A DNA stretch of 64,000 bases, taken from positions 1,054,001-1,118,000 of the forward strand of contig JAGTJL010000011.1 of the NCBI GenBank assembly GCA_020746875.1. The letters run 5' to 3'. The position numbers and the translations under genes were made by a program. The stretch comes from Rhexocercosporidium sp. MPI-PUGE-AT-0058. Its lineage: Eukaryota; Ascomycota; Leotiomycetes; Helotiales. The first letter of the stretch is position 1, and each line of letters begins with the position of its first letter. The notes under the pieces are model-generated. The model made no database searches, was not told where the DNA came from, and was given only the letters and a program-made list of their open reading frames with translations. Below are positions 38,601-49,535 of the stretch, one piece after another.

Positions 38601-41600
38601 GCGTTTAATTAATAATATTTTACGGTAATATTTAGACGTAATATATATATATTATTTAAATAATATTTTAGTTTATTTTAAAATAAAAAAATAATATATA
38701 AAAGACGTTATAATAATATTAAAAAAGCTAAAAGCTTTCTTAATGCTTTTAAAACTTAAGAAGTGCTATTTTTATAAAAAAGAAGTCACTTTCTTAAGAT
38801 ATATAATCACTATTATAAGACTAGCTATAGACCTTTAAAAGGTTAAGATAATCGTCGAGTGAATTAGACTCATAAATATTAAGAAAGTATAATCTTTTTT
38901 AAGATTTATTAACTTTTATTAACAATTCATTTAAAACTATTTAAAGATTACCGTATTACTTATGGAATTAATATATAAAGACAAAAGCTTTAATTAAAAT
39001 AATTAAGTAAAAACAGCCTTTTAAGACCTTAAAGAAGCTTTTATTAAAGAACTAGTCCTTATATCCTTCGACTTAAATAAGGAAATTATAATAAAAACAG
39101 ACGCTTTTGATTATATTATTAAGGCTGTGCTAAGCTAATCGGGCGAAGACAACAAATAATAACCAGTCGCATACTATTCGCGGAAATTCTTATTAATAAA
39201 ACTTAATTATAATATTTATAATAAAGAATTACTAAGAGCTATAAACGTAATACGTGAATAAAAGGTCTACCTCGAAGGATCGCTTTACGAAATATAAATC
39301 TTAATAAATTATAAAAATCTTATTTATTTTACGATTATTAAAGAATTAAACTAATAATAGATTTAATAATATAAAATACTCTTTATAATTAAACTTCGAT
39401 TTTCATATATTAAGGAAACGGAAAACGCTAAAGCCGACGCCTTTAATAAAAAGCCAGAATATCTCGTAAATAAGACATACGAGTCGCATATTATATTAAG
39501 AAGAGATAATGACTCGTTAATAATTAATTATAAGCAATTAGCGATAATAAGTAAGACCCCCGAGAGAATCTGGAAAAGCTATATTAACGACTTAATAATA
39601 ATTAAATAAAAGAAGTAATTAAGCGAAGGATTCTCTTTCGCTAATACTAAAGCTCTTTTATATTAAGGACGAGTTTACGTTCTTACGTAAAATAAAGTAG
39701 ATTTCGTTAAAGAGTAATATAAGCTACTAGCTTATAAATACTAAGGGATAGCTAAAATATTATCAAAGCTTTTTAAGGAATATTATTTCTTAAAGATAAA
39801 AAAAGTAATTAAAGACGTAATCTCGTCTTATAATATATATATATAAAATAAAGCAAACTACTATACGCCGTATAAGCTTATGAAGTTATTAATAATATCG
39901 CCACGCTTATAAAAGTTAATCGCTTTAGACTTTATAGTCGAACTATTACCTTCGAAAGATTTAATTACCGAAATTATTTACGATTTAATTTGCATAATAA
40001 TAAATAAAATAATAAAGTACGCGTATATAATATTAATATTAAGTATATAAAACGCGCTTACAATAGCGCAAGTATTCCTTTAAATAATCTTCGCGAATCA
40101 TAAAATATTAAATAAAGTTATTTTAAATAAAAATAAGCTTTTTACTTCGAAGTTCTGGAAAATATTAATATTACTTTTAAGAATAAAATAAAAAATATTA
40201 ATATTATTTTACCTTTAGACCGACGGCTAAACAAAACGAATTAATTAAATAATAAAGACTTATCTTTAATATTATATAAACTATAAATAAGACGACTAAG
40301 TTTAACTACTCTTAACCGCCTAATTTATATATAATAGCGCGGATTAAGAGACTATTAAAATATTGCCGTTTTATACAAACTATAAGTATAACCTAACGGC
40401 ATATAATATATTAATTGCAGGTTAAAGGACCGCGTATAAAGCTATATTATAGCAAGATAAGCTTAAGAAGTTATATAATAAATTATTAATAAATATTTTA
40501 TTTATTATATAAAGATTAATTATTTATTATAATAAAAAGCGTAATATAAAATTAACGCTAAAAGAAAGAAATAAAGTTTATTTACTTAAAAAGAATATCG
40601 CAATTAAACAATTAAATAATAAATTAAATTATAAAAAACTAAAATTATTTAAAATTACAAAAGTTAAAGGATTAATTAATTATTAATTAATACTCCCGAA
40701 AACTATAAACATTTACTTAATATTCCATATATCTCTCCTCGAACTAGCACCGCTAAAAGCATTATTAGCCCTCGTTATAAAAGTATAATCGATAAACTTA
40801 AATGCTAAATATAATATTAAAATTATTTTAAATTATTAATATTTCCGCGGCGTTATTAAGTATTTAATTAAATAAAAAAGGTATTTATAATTCGAAAATA
40901 TTTAAAAACTTAAGTCTAATTTTTATTACTTTAAGTAACTTTAAAGGTTTTATTTACAAAACTTAAATCTATTTAAAAGGCCGAATCCGCAAAGTTAAGC
41001 AAGACTTACTCGACTAAAAGGAACTCGGCGGAATCGACGGCGGACGGCGAGGTAAGCGAGCGAGTAACGGAGGCCTCCTACCTCTCTCTCTCCGCAGCCT
41101 CTCGCGCTTCTATTTCTTTTAACTCATTTATACTCTTAAGACCGCAATAAAGCATTTCGGCTCTTTACTTTTTCAAAAACTTCCGCTAATAAGACAAATA
41201 ATTTAAGCGAGCCGCGGCCTCTTATAAAACGCGACGTGTCTACGCCTCCTCTTCGTCCAGCTTCTTCTTTGCCTTTTTAAGAGTATCTTAACTCTCGATT
41301 AAGGGCATTTTAATATTATATCTTTTGTCAACTCTAGCATACTCTAAATAACGACTCGACTCGGAAGATATTATATACGTCTTGCTATTTCAGGTATAAA
41401 ACGTATAAGGCATCGTCTCGAAACTATTCTTTTCGATTTTACGAGATAAGGCGAATTATTCTCTTTTTCTTTTAAAAGGTGCTGTATTTTTTTCTTTAAT
41501 ATATACTTATTTAATTATAATAAAAAAGGAAGATAGCCGCAAGACATATATAATATTTCCTTAAGTTATTTAAGTATAAGAATTACGCTAAGCTAAAAAG

Positions 41601-41607
41601 GGGATAA
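35698..41607 (+). pseudogene. R4 gag-pol remnant with chromodomain
   Basis: Plus-strand landmarks: zinc knuckle YYEYSLPGHIVSSH (36648-36696; the Cys codons have become Tyr). Reverse transcriptase YRRLNNIIKKDYYVLLL through FTLLDL and YLNNILVY (38360-38690; the second catalytic Asp pair reads NN). RNase H IKTDAFDYIIKAVL and PVAYYSRKFL (39090-39210). Integrase 39690-40290 (LIALDFIVELLPS). Chromodomain remnant about 40845-40975, KYLIKXKRYLXFENIXK in place of the usual YLVKWKGY...ENTWEP. The chromodomain in known chromoviruses directs integration to methylated histone H3. Nonsense codons are spread throughout. Confidence 0.82.
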
Positions 41608-42101
41608 TATTACAAACGCCTCGCGTCTCGTAATATTAGACCTCGAAATAACGTAATACTTAAAATTATAAGCTTAAAAGAGTAAAGGTTTTAAAAAGAA
41701 TATATTAAGAGAGTATCGCTTTTAAAAGCATTTTTTTAAAAGACTTTAATACTTAAGATTTCATAAGTTATATATTATATAAAAGTTATTATTAATAAAC
41801 GACTAAAGGGTAAATAAGCCCTTAAATTACGCGACCCTCTTATATAATAGACTTTTAGATCTCAGCGGTTTAACGGTTTAAGACCGACAGGACTTGGCGG
41901 TCTTAACGGTCGTATAATATAAAAGTTTTATAAAAGATTAACACGTCTACTATTAAATAAAAGCTTTATGCTTAATTAAAAATAATATCTTAATTATATT
42001 AATTATTATTTATTCTATCGTACGTAATATACTTACTTCTCGATTATTGAGATTAATATAACCTACCGTATCTACACCGAGTAAATACACGGACCGTGAC
42101 A
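41608..42101 (+). repeat. R4 3' LTR
   Basis: 494 bp, partner of 35204-35697, ends GGACCGTGACA. Differences from the 5' copy are mostly C/T and G/A in both directions, as when each copy was mutated independently. Confidence 0.93.
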
Positions 42102-42106
42102 ATGCC

Positions 42107-45100
42107 TTATTAAAGAAAGATCCGTACTTAATTCCTTTAATCGATAAGATAATAGCTTATATTTATAAAGTAAAAGTCTTTATAAAGCTTAATATTTAAT
42201 AAGCCTTTTATTGCATTCGTATATCCTCCGAAAGCGAAGAATATACGACTTTTTGCACTCGGTATAATACGTATAAATATAAGGTCTTTTCTTTTAGTTT
42301 TACGAATAGCCCGGCGACTTTCTAGCGATTTATTAATAATATTTTAATAAAGTACTTAAACGACTTTTACGCGGCTTATATAAATAATATCCTTATATAA
42401 TTATTAATTTTTAAAAAGCATGAAGTTTATATTAAGAAAATAATAATAATATTATAAGTATATGAATTATAAATTAATATTAAGAAATCTAAGTTTAACG
42501 TATAAAAAACGAAGTTTTTAAGTTTTATTATTAGCGTTAATAATATAAAAGTAAACTCGGAAAAAATTAGCGTGATTAAAGATTAGAAATACGCTAATAA
42601 TATACGTAACGTATAAAGCTATTTTAGATTTTATAATTTCTATCGCCGGTTTATTAAGAATTATAATTATATCGCTCGATTCTTTACGATATTTACCGGG
42701 AAAAACGTGCTTTTTAATTTCGATAACGCTTATAAAAACGCGTAAGAAACTCTTCGGGAAGTCTTTTAATTTATATTAGTTCTTTATTATTACGATTTAA
42801 TAAAATAAACGCGACTGAAAACCGACTTTTTTAATAAAATCGTTATTAGCGTATTATTTTAACTTTAAGAAGACGGTGTTTTTTATTTTATAAGTTACTT
42901 TTTTAAAATTATAATAGATTCCAAATTTAATTACTTAATTTATAAATAAAAAGATATTAGCGATTTTTTAGTCGTTTAAATAATATCGCCCGAAATTATT
43001 AAATACTTAAAAAAACGTATACGTATATACGGATCACCGAGCTTTAAAATATTTTATAATTATTAAAGATCTTACGGCTAAATAAGCACGTTAAGCCGAG
43101 TTCTTCGCAGAATTCTATTTCATAATTATATATTATACTGGGATTATTAATACTTTTATTAATACTTTTTCTTAAAGAAATCAAGACCTTACGATAACGG
43201 AGGCTTGTAAGCGAGCTATTCGTAATTAGTAATTTATTACGGATAATAAAATCGACTTTCTAATTATCGCTAACTTCTAATTAATAGCCGTCGACTCTTT
43301 TAAGTCGTCGTAATTACTTAATCGAAAAATATATTAAGCGTGGTTTCTTAAATAAATAATTAAATTAATAAATAAAATACTTTTAAGAAAAAAACGTCTT
43401 TTAGCTAAAGCTATTTAATTAAGGTATTTAAATATATTTTTCTTTTATAAAATTATTTTTCGTTCGATAACAGCGTAAAATACTTAACTAAAAATTATAA
43501 GGCGGTATATATAAAGTAGTCGTATAGCTATTATTTTAGCTGCTTTTTTAGCCTTTGTAAAAGTAAATTAAAAAGTAGACTAAGAGCTAGACTAAGAAGC
43601 AGAATAAGCTTTAGAATAAGATTACGTATTAATCGACTCGGAAGCACTTGCCGCAAAAGAGCTAGATTTTAATTTTATAATTATATATAATATCGTTAAA
43701 TATAACGTGATTAATTAAGTATTTATAATTAATAAAAAGTCTTCTTTATTAAAGCTTTTTCGATAAAAAGCCCGCGAGAACGACTTAAATTACGAGCTAT
43801 TAAATAATAAGCTTCTTTTTTAAGGCCGTCTAAAAGTGCTTATAAAACCGCCGGAGCTTTATACGTTATTATTACGTTATATATATTCGCAACTTTTAGT
43901 CGCTTATACTGAAATCGGAAAAATAAAAGTTATATTAAGTTATAAATATTATTAAAATAGCTTTTTTACAGACGTAAGCCGCTATATAGCGAATTATAGC
44001 TGCTTTAAGTAAAAAGCTAAAAGAAATAAAACACTTAATTTTTTATACTTTTTATTTATTCTTACTTAGCTATATTAATACTTTATAATGAATTTTACGA
44101 AATTATTATTAAATAAGAGCGATTATAACTTCGCTATAATTATTATTAACCGCTTATTTAAGAAACCGGTTTTAATACTTTATAATAATATAATTACTAT
44201 CAAAAGTATAGCTATCTTTTTTCTCATTTATTAAACTTATTATTTCGATATACTAAAGTCTATTATTTTAAATTAGGGTCCGTAATTCGTTTCTTTTTTT
44301 TAAAAAAAGTATTGCCGTATATTCGGTATTAAAGTAAAGCTAATAATAGTATATAATTTTAATATTAACGGCTAAACTAAAGTAATAAACTAATATATTA
44401 AGTAACGGCTCCGCTTTTTCTGCTATTATTACTAAGATAATTAAAGTAATTTCTTGCTTATTATAAATATCGCGCAGCTTATTTTATCTTACGAGTCTCT
44501 TAATAATCTTACGCCTTTCTAGCTACTTAATAGCGTAGAGCTAAGGACCAGTATGTCAAAGAATTATTCAAACTAGTTAACTAAAATTCTATTTAGTTAT
44601 ATAAAATAGACTAGAATATAAATAACAGAAATTTAACTTGAATAGAATAGTCAATTTTAGTTAGTTAATTAGTTATTTAACTATTCAACTCTATTTTTAG
44701 AAAAAATTAAAGTAATATTAAGCTTAAAATTCTAATAAAAAACACTTATTAAATAAATTTATAATTAATAAAGCTAAAAAAGTAAGGTTTTACGCTGATT
44801 TTAAAGGTTTTCTAATACTAACTTTGCTTAAAAAGCGTTAAGTACGATAAGAATTTTTCTAAATTAAGTAAAGCTGCCGTAGTTCCCGAACCTTAAATTA
44901 AGCGAGTTGGTTTAATTGGCCAACGGCCTTTACTAAGCAACTATTCAGCGTTATTCAAGTAGAATAGAATAATTACTAGTATTAATTAAACAGAATAGAA
45001 TAAGAGCTGATTTCATTGAATAGAATAGAATATTCACGTGTTATTCTATTCTATTCTATTCATTTGACACACTGTTAAGGACTTCTTAAGACTTAGTAAA

Positions 45101-45815
45101 TCTAGAACTACTTATTACGGCAATAAAGAAGCTTAACCGCGAGGAAGCTCTGCAGGTCGCCTTACGTATAAAAGAAGTTATAAAAGTTATATAATTGTCG
45201 CTAAAGGCTTAATAGGAGAGAATAAAGCGTCTGGCTAATCGTAGTCGACGCGCTATCGATTAAGACGTTAGTAACTTAATACTAATCGATACTCGGAATT
45301 AGAATATCGATTGTCTTTTAAAGAAATTCTCCGACAAATAATATAACTTAGTTAAAGTACTTTTAAAAGAAAAAGAGAATTGGAAAATAAAGCTATCGAT
45401 AGATTAAATTATATACCTTATATTTTATACTTATTCGCTACGAAAGTACGTTAATAATCCTTTATTAAAATAAGTAAAATAAACGCCGGCGCTAATCCAG
45501 CTCTCATTAGATTAAGACGAATAGGAAATTAAGGTTATATTAAGCTTTAAGGTCATAAAGAATAAGTTATTTTATTATATTAAGTAGCTAAGCGCCGACG
45601 AGGACTTATAATAGTATCCGTGCTCGGATACTATAACCGCACTTTATATAATTAAGAACTTTTATTTTAATAATAAAACAGCTAAAGGACTTTTAAGGGC
45701 ATTACTTTAATAGCTAGAAGTATATAATATTAATATTAACGATTATAACGACTTAAAGGACGATATTATTATGATTATAACTGCGAAGACGTAGTTTTTC
45801 AGGAGGAAAGAGTAA
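42107..45815 (+). pseudogene. R3 pol, second part: RT, RNase H, integrase, chromodomain
   Basis: The frame continues LLKKDPYLIPLID after the R4 target copy. The RT active site reads YINNILI at about 42377-42397 (usual YIDD). RNase H tail about 43040-43160 (AEFFAEFYFII). Integrase: GRLKVLIKPPEL (about 43830), ILNXGPXFVSFF (about 44265-44300, usual DRGPQFVS) and NINGXTKVINXYI (about 44360, usual TDGQTE). The integrase is cut at 44548 by a hAT-type MITE and resumes at 45083. A chromodomain-like end FKVIKNKLFYYIKXLSADEDL lies near 45545-45610. Not functional. Confidence 0.78.
44541..45082. mobile_element. 526-bp hAT-type MITE (44549-45074)
   Basis: Ends are the inverted repeat CAGTATGTCAAA (left) and, in reverse complement, CAGTGTGTCAAA (right). 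CAGTG is the usual hAT terminus. The flanking 8-bp duplication is CTAAGGAC (44541-44548) and TTAAGGAC (45075-45082), differing by one C/T. Eight-base duplications are characteristic of hAT elements. The inner region is non-coding and packed with GAATA/GAATAG subterminal repeats near both ends. It lies in the R3 integrase, so it is younger than R3. Confidence 0.88.
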
Positions 45816-46070
45816 TATTACGACTCCCTGAGCCTTGTATTTTAATCGAGCGAGCTCGGCATCACTCGTAATATTGCCTTAGTATAGCAACTATAGCGCT
45901 AGGCCTAATCGGGAAAGGCTAAGGGGACCTTTTATGTATTTATACTAGAGCTCTTTCTTATAAAGAGCTCTCTTTTTCTCCTTGTCTTTTCTTTTTGATT
46001 TTGAGCGTAGCTTTAAGTCCAAATATAAAGCTATTTCTTGCACCGTATTAACCTTTAGCCAGCCGTAATA
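45816..46070 (+). repeat. R3 3' LTR
   Basis: 255 bp, begins TATTACGACTCCCTGAG and ends GCCGTAATA, followed by target copy ATAAT. Confidence 0.92.
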
Positions 46071-47757
46071 ATAATTATATCCGGGAGCCAGAGAATAATT
46101 CTAGTCCATATGCTCGACCCCTCCTTTAATACCCTACCACGCCTAAAGAGCTTTATGCCTACTTTGCCATACGAATCTACATAACTTATAATATACAACA
46201 CGAGATCTCTAATTATTAGTTAAATAAGAGGTTTCTCGTCTATTACGACATTATACCATATATATTGAGAAACAAGTTCTAAGAATTACATATGCGTGTA
46301 AGGCTGGCCGGAAATAAAGCCGAGGGACCGTACGAACGAGTGAGTATATAATACTTAATGCTAAGCACGAATTTAACTAACTTTTAATAGGTAGATAAGC
46401 TATCAAAGCACGTCTAAGATATGAACCTTTCGGTGTATGTCCTTAGACGAGATATTACTGTAAATGAGTGTATTATCCGGTACGAGGGGCATACTAAAGA
46501 GGCTACTACGGTACTAAATAAGCCAATACCCACGGGCTTTAAAGTATAGGCAATTGCCTGTCTTGGATTTATCCTTTACTAGAATTAGCATATCCCTAGA
46601 GCCGGAAATAGCCCTATGGACACTCCCATACCTATAGCACTTAGTAGCACAAAGAAATCCAATAAAAGAGGGAACAAGACCCAGGCTGTGGTTTTAAAGC
46701 TTTTATAGCGATTACCAGAGCCTCTAATAAGTTACGGATATTATTACTTCTTAAACAACCTCTTTATATTAGCTAAATTCGTCGCCTACGCAAGAACCCT
46801 TGGATTTAGTATCACCGGCACGTGTCGAACCAACTCCGGAATCATTAAAGAACTCCTTAATTTAAAGAAATTAAACAAGAACAATATTATTCCGTGAGAA
46901 TCACTTTATGCCTTCCCTACAACAGACGGCAAAACGCTACAAATTGACTGAAAGGATTAAGCTTTTGTGTTATTTATAATATTAGTCTTATCCGCTAAAG
47001 ATACTGTCGAACGTAATAAAAAGCGTCCTAAGGAGACTAGCTCTAAGGCAAAAACCTCGCAGGTTATATTCGACGAAAGAGAAGCTATTAAAAAGTTAAA
47101 TATACCTGTCGTCGCTAACCGATATAATTATAAGATAAGAGCTGTAGATAAAAGGGATCACTTAATCGCTCAAAAGCCTAGTTTACGTAAAGTGCGTAAG
47201 GGCGGCCATTAGGCTATCGAGCATTAAATATTCCGGCTTATCCTTGTGAATTGCTATTTACTAGTTAAGCGTTTTAAGGTAAAGGAGCCACGTAAATTGT
47301 CCTTTCGCAGCCAACAAGAATTCAAAAGGGTACTTGTCGACGGTCTATTTGTAAAGTCTAAAGCTACCTCTTACCGCAATCCAAAGAAGAGAGTCTTTAT
47401 TATGAGCCAAGAGGCTAATTTTAAACCTCCACATACTCACTAACGTATTAAGATAGCTACGAGGGGCTGGTGTATTACGTATAAAGAAGGGAGGTTTAAA
47501 GACCGGCCGCAGAAAAGAGTTATATTAGGAGAAATCGCTGCAAATAAGAGTCGTTCTTTAAAGAGTAATCTCAGCTAGTATAGTTGTAAACAGTGCGATA
47601 TACATCTTTATAAAATTAGGCCTTGTTTTGCAGAATTTCACAGGAGTTAATAAATATCTGCTGTTTTTCTCTAAAATACGGCTCTCTTATTAGTCAGAAT
47701 TAGCCGAGGCACGGTGCAGATCTAGGCAGTGTAATCCTAATGGCAGCCCCTCGGATA

Positions 47758-49172
47758 TATTCCCTTCCCAGTCTCTTCCCCTTCCCTTCTCCTTCCCTTC
47801 TTATTCTTATTCTTACTCCCCTCTCACTCTTGCCAGAATCCACGAACCGCTTCTGGCTTTGTCTTGCTTGACGGTCACTTTTGTTGAGGAGAGGAGACTG
47901 AGGGCCAGGGCGAGGACGTTGAGATGAGACGAGAGAGTGCGCTTACAAAGCCCCGAACGGCACTGTGCTCGGCTCTCTGGCTTTCTGTCACATGATACCC
48001 GACGCCTGAGACCCAAACTCCATCCATATCCACAGAGATAGAAGCTCCTTACTTCGTGCGGCTCCATGTCGTAGCAAGCAATCATGTTAGGTTCACATTA
48101 GCAAATGAAGAGTCAAACTCGATTACTGTTTTTGAATACTTTTCTCATTTCAACTCTCCCGCTCCTTCGTCACTTGGCTTGCCAAAGCTATCAACGAATC
48201 CAACTGGCTCCCGAAGGCGCAAAGCTCTCTCCAGCCCAGCCATCAACATCTCAAACCGACCCCTCGCGGCGAGTTACAACCCAAGGGCCCTGCCTCTGCT
48301 CCACCTCCCCATCCCTCCTCACCACCACCATCACCAACATCATGCAGAACCGAGATCTCCCACCTCACAACCACCAGCACCTAGATCCAGCCAAGGAAAG
48401 AAGAACACCAAACCCCTAATACACTCAGCCACCCATCCATCCAGGAGATCCCATCACACCGCCACAGCAGAAAAATCAAAAGGGTATAGACCGACTAGCC
48501 AACCAACCGACCGAGAGCCAGCCATGTAGGTGTAAGTAGCCAGCCGAGAAAAGTAAAAAGGCGGATCGAATCATATCGCATCGCATCACATCACATCATA
48601 TGACATCGCATAGTATGGACAAAGGAGGAGCACAGCACAAGGCCGGCGTACGATCCTTTTTAACCAAACACAACGAGATGCAATATGAAGTAAAATCATC
48701 TGATTTGATCCAGAGATAATAACGCACGTCGAGAAGCGAAGATGAAGAACGTGGAAAAGAAGACGTGCGTCGAACGGGGTATGGGCGAAGAGAAGGTTTT
48801 GTTTGCTCCGTATCCAATGCGCTCATATGTATGCAGAAAATGTGCGAAGTAGTTGTAGGTATGTGGTATTCAAAGTCGTCAAGCCATAAATGTCTATCTC
48901 TTCTCCTCTCTTCCTCAAATAGAGCAAAGAGAGAAGAAGAGATAGACCCGTAAAGAACGAGGAGTGATGTACGCATCGAAGAGTTCGGTCGAGAAAACCT
49001 CCAAATCCGCCGTTATCGAAGAGGGGGATGATTGGTGGTGTGTTGAAGATGTTCCCGTTGCCTGGCCAGGCGCATTCCTTGGATCCAGAACGTCGCATAT
49101 TGACATCACGGCGCAGCGCAACGTAAATATCAACACCAACATCACCAACCAAACCGATGTCCATCAATCCAC
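47758..49172. other. Gene-free flank, low-complexity patches
   Basis: Composition returns to balanced directly after the piggyBac-like right end. The strand carries CT/CCTTCC-rich (47765-47815) and CACCACCATCACCAA-like patches (48315-48345), and a CATCRCATCA microsatellite at about 48575-48612. Open frames such as 48056-48529 are His/Pro/Ser-rich low complexity and are not called. It probably includes the 3' UTR of the GPI-protein gene. Confidence 0.45.
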
Positions 49173-49535
49173 CTACAACATCGCTGCGACGGCGCAAGCG
49201 ACCAACCCAGCGCTACCAGCCCAGTATGCATTCAAGCTACTCGCGGCACCCATGTAGTTCGCTGGCAGTGAGCTCGAAGGCGTAGCAGATACGATGGGCG
49301 ATGCGCCACCGGTACCAGTTGCGGTAGTGTAGGAAGCCGATGCGACGGTAGGACCAGAGGCGGATGTTGTGCTGTTGTAGGTAGGGTAGGTGGAGTAGAC
49401 ACTTGCGACGACTTCGGAGACGGTGATCGTCCTCGTGAGGGTAGCGGTCGAGGTGATTGTCGTGGTGGAAGAGGAGGTTGATTGCGCCGAGGCGAGGAGA
49501 GGGAGGAGAACGGCAGTCAGAAGTGAGAGACGCAT
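49173..49535 (-). CDS. Small Ser/Thr-rich GPI-anchored cell-surface protein (120 aa)
   Basis: The chosen start is the ATG at 49533-49535 because it places a clean signal peptide first: MRLSLLTAVLLPLLASAQS, cleavage expected after ASA. An upstream in-frame ATG at 49578-49580 would add 15 residues in front of the signal and is less likely. The mature part is dominated by Ser, Thr, Ala and Val, with SEVVASVYSTYPTYNSTTS in the middle (one N-glycosylation site NST). The C-terminus is small residues then a hydrophobic tail (WAGSAGLVACAVAAML), the form of a GPI-attachment signal. Proteins of this design sit in the plasma membrane or cell wall; no specific function is assigned. No intron. Upstream DNA has a long CT-rich (on this strand) leader. 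Confidence 0.75.
   Translation of the reverse strand: MRLSLLTAVLLPLLASAQSTSSSTTTITSTATLTRTITVSEVVASVYSTYPTYNSTTSASGPTVASASYTTATGTGGASPIVSATPSSSLPANYMGAASSLNAYWAGSAGLVACAVAAML

Larger units (their letters stand above)
35199..42106 (+). mobile_element. R4: Gypsy chromovirus inserted in the R3 reverse transcriptase
   Basis: LTRs 35204-35697 and 41608-42101 are both 494 bp and flanked by the perfect duplication ATGCC (35199-35203, 42102-42106). Removing R4 restores the R3 motif RKLNALLKKDPYLIPLID across the join. The LTR starts TGTTACGAACGCC and ends CCGTGACA (TATAATA in the left copy). A purine tract AAAAAGGGGA lies before the 3' LTR (about 41595-41604). Inside are a zinc knuckle, protease/RT, RNase H, integrase and a chromodomain, all in plus orientation. 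Total 6898 bp, normal for a fungal chromovirus. Degenerate by nonsense changes. Confidence 0.94.
31927..46075 (+). mobile_element. R3: Gypsy chromovirus (LTR retrotransposon), itself split by R4 and a MITE
   Basis: LTRs 31932-32186 and 45816-46070 (255 bp each) are flanked by the 5-bp duplication ATAAT (31927-31931, 46071-46075). LTR ends are an inverted repeat TGTTACG/CGTAACA. Without R4 (6.9 kb) and the MITE (0.5 kb) it is about 6.7 kb. Order: gag with a zinc-knuckle remnant (33696-33739), reverse transcriptase split at 35203/42107, RNase H about 43040-43160, integrase 43730-45200, and a chromodomain-like end about 45525-45740. Reverse transcriptase before integrase defines Gypsy; the chromodomain defines chromoviruses. 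All frames are closed by nonsense codons. Confidence 0.92.
31710..47647 (+). pseudogene. piggyBac-like transposase (DDE_Tnp_1_7 type), split by R3 and full of stops
   Basis: The 5' part (31710-31931) starts MPKDTVANPTNPGTRR and ends FTMYFTPEIID-stop-IIKKTNN, the beginning of the DDE_Tnp_1_7 domain. After R3 the frame resumes at 46071-46076 and runs to about 47647 in one frame, interrupted only by TAA, TAG and TGA. Diagnostic blocks are NKPIPTGFKV (about 46540), FSITGTCRTNSG (46805-46840), RPKETSSKAKTSQVIFDE (47023-47076), AVDKRDHL (47146-47169) and a C-terminal Cys-rich motif CKQCDIHLYKIRPCFAEFH (47589-47645). Total about 600 codons, the normal family length. No frameshift was seen apart from the retroelement. 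Nonsense codons are of the types made from CAA, CAG, CGA and TGG by C/G transitions. Confidence 0.85.
31565..47757 (+). mobile_element. piggyBac-like DNA transposon split by chromovirus R3
   Basis: The element has 29-bp terminal inverted repeats (31565-31593 and 47729-47757) that begin TATCCGAGGGGCTGCCAT and differ at one C/T position. Subtracting R3 and one target copy leaves about 2.05 kb, right for a single transposase of about 600 aa. The flanks do not show the TTAA expected of piggyBac; TA is the only shared flanking word, and the left flank is a truncated pogo fragment while the right flank is ordinary DNA. Flank loss or mutation of the target is therefore likely. Confidence 0.8.

Noticed and set aside
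48056..48529. 157-aa His/Pro-rich plus frame
   Set aside because: Low-complexity DNA, opposite two other overlapping open frames, no conserved motif; not supportable as a gene.
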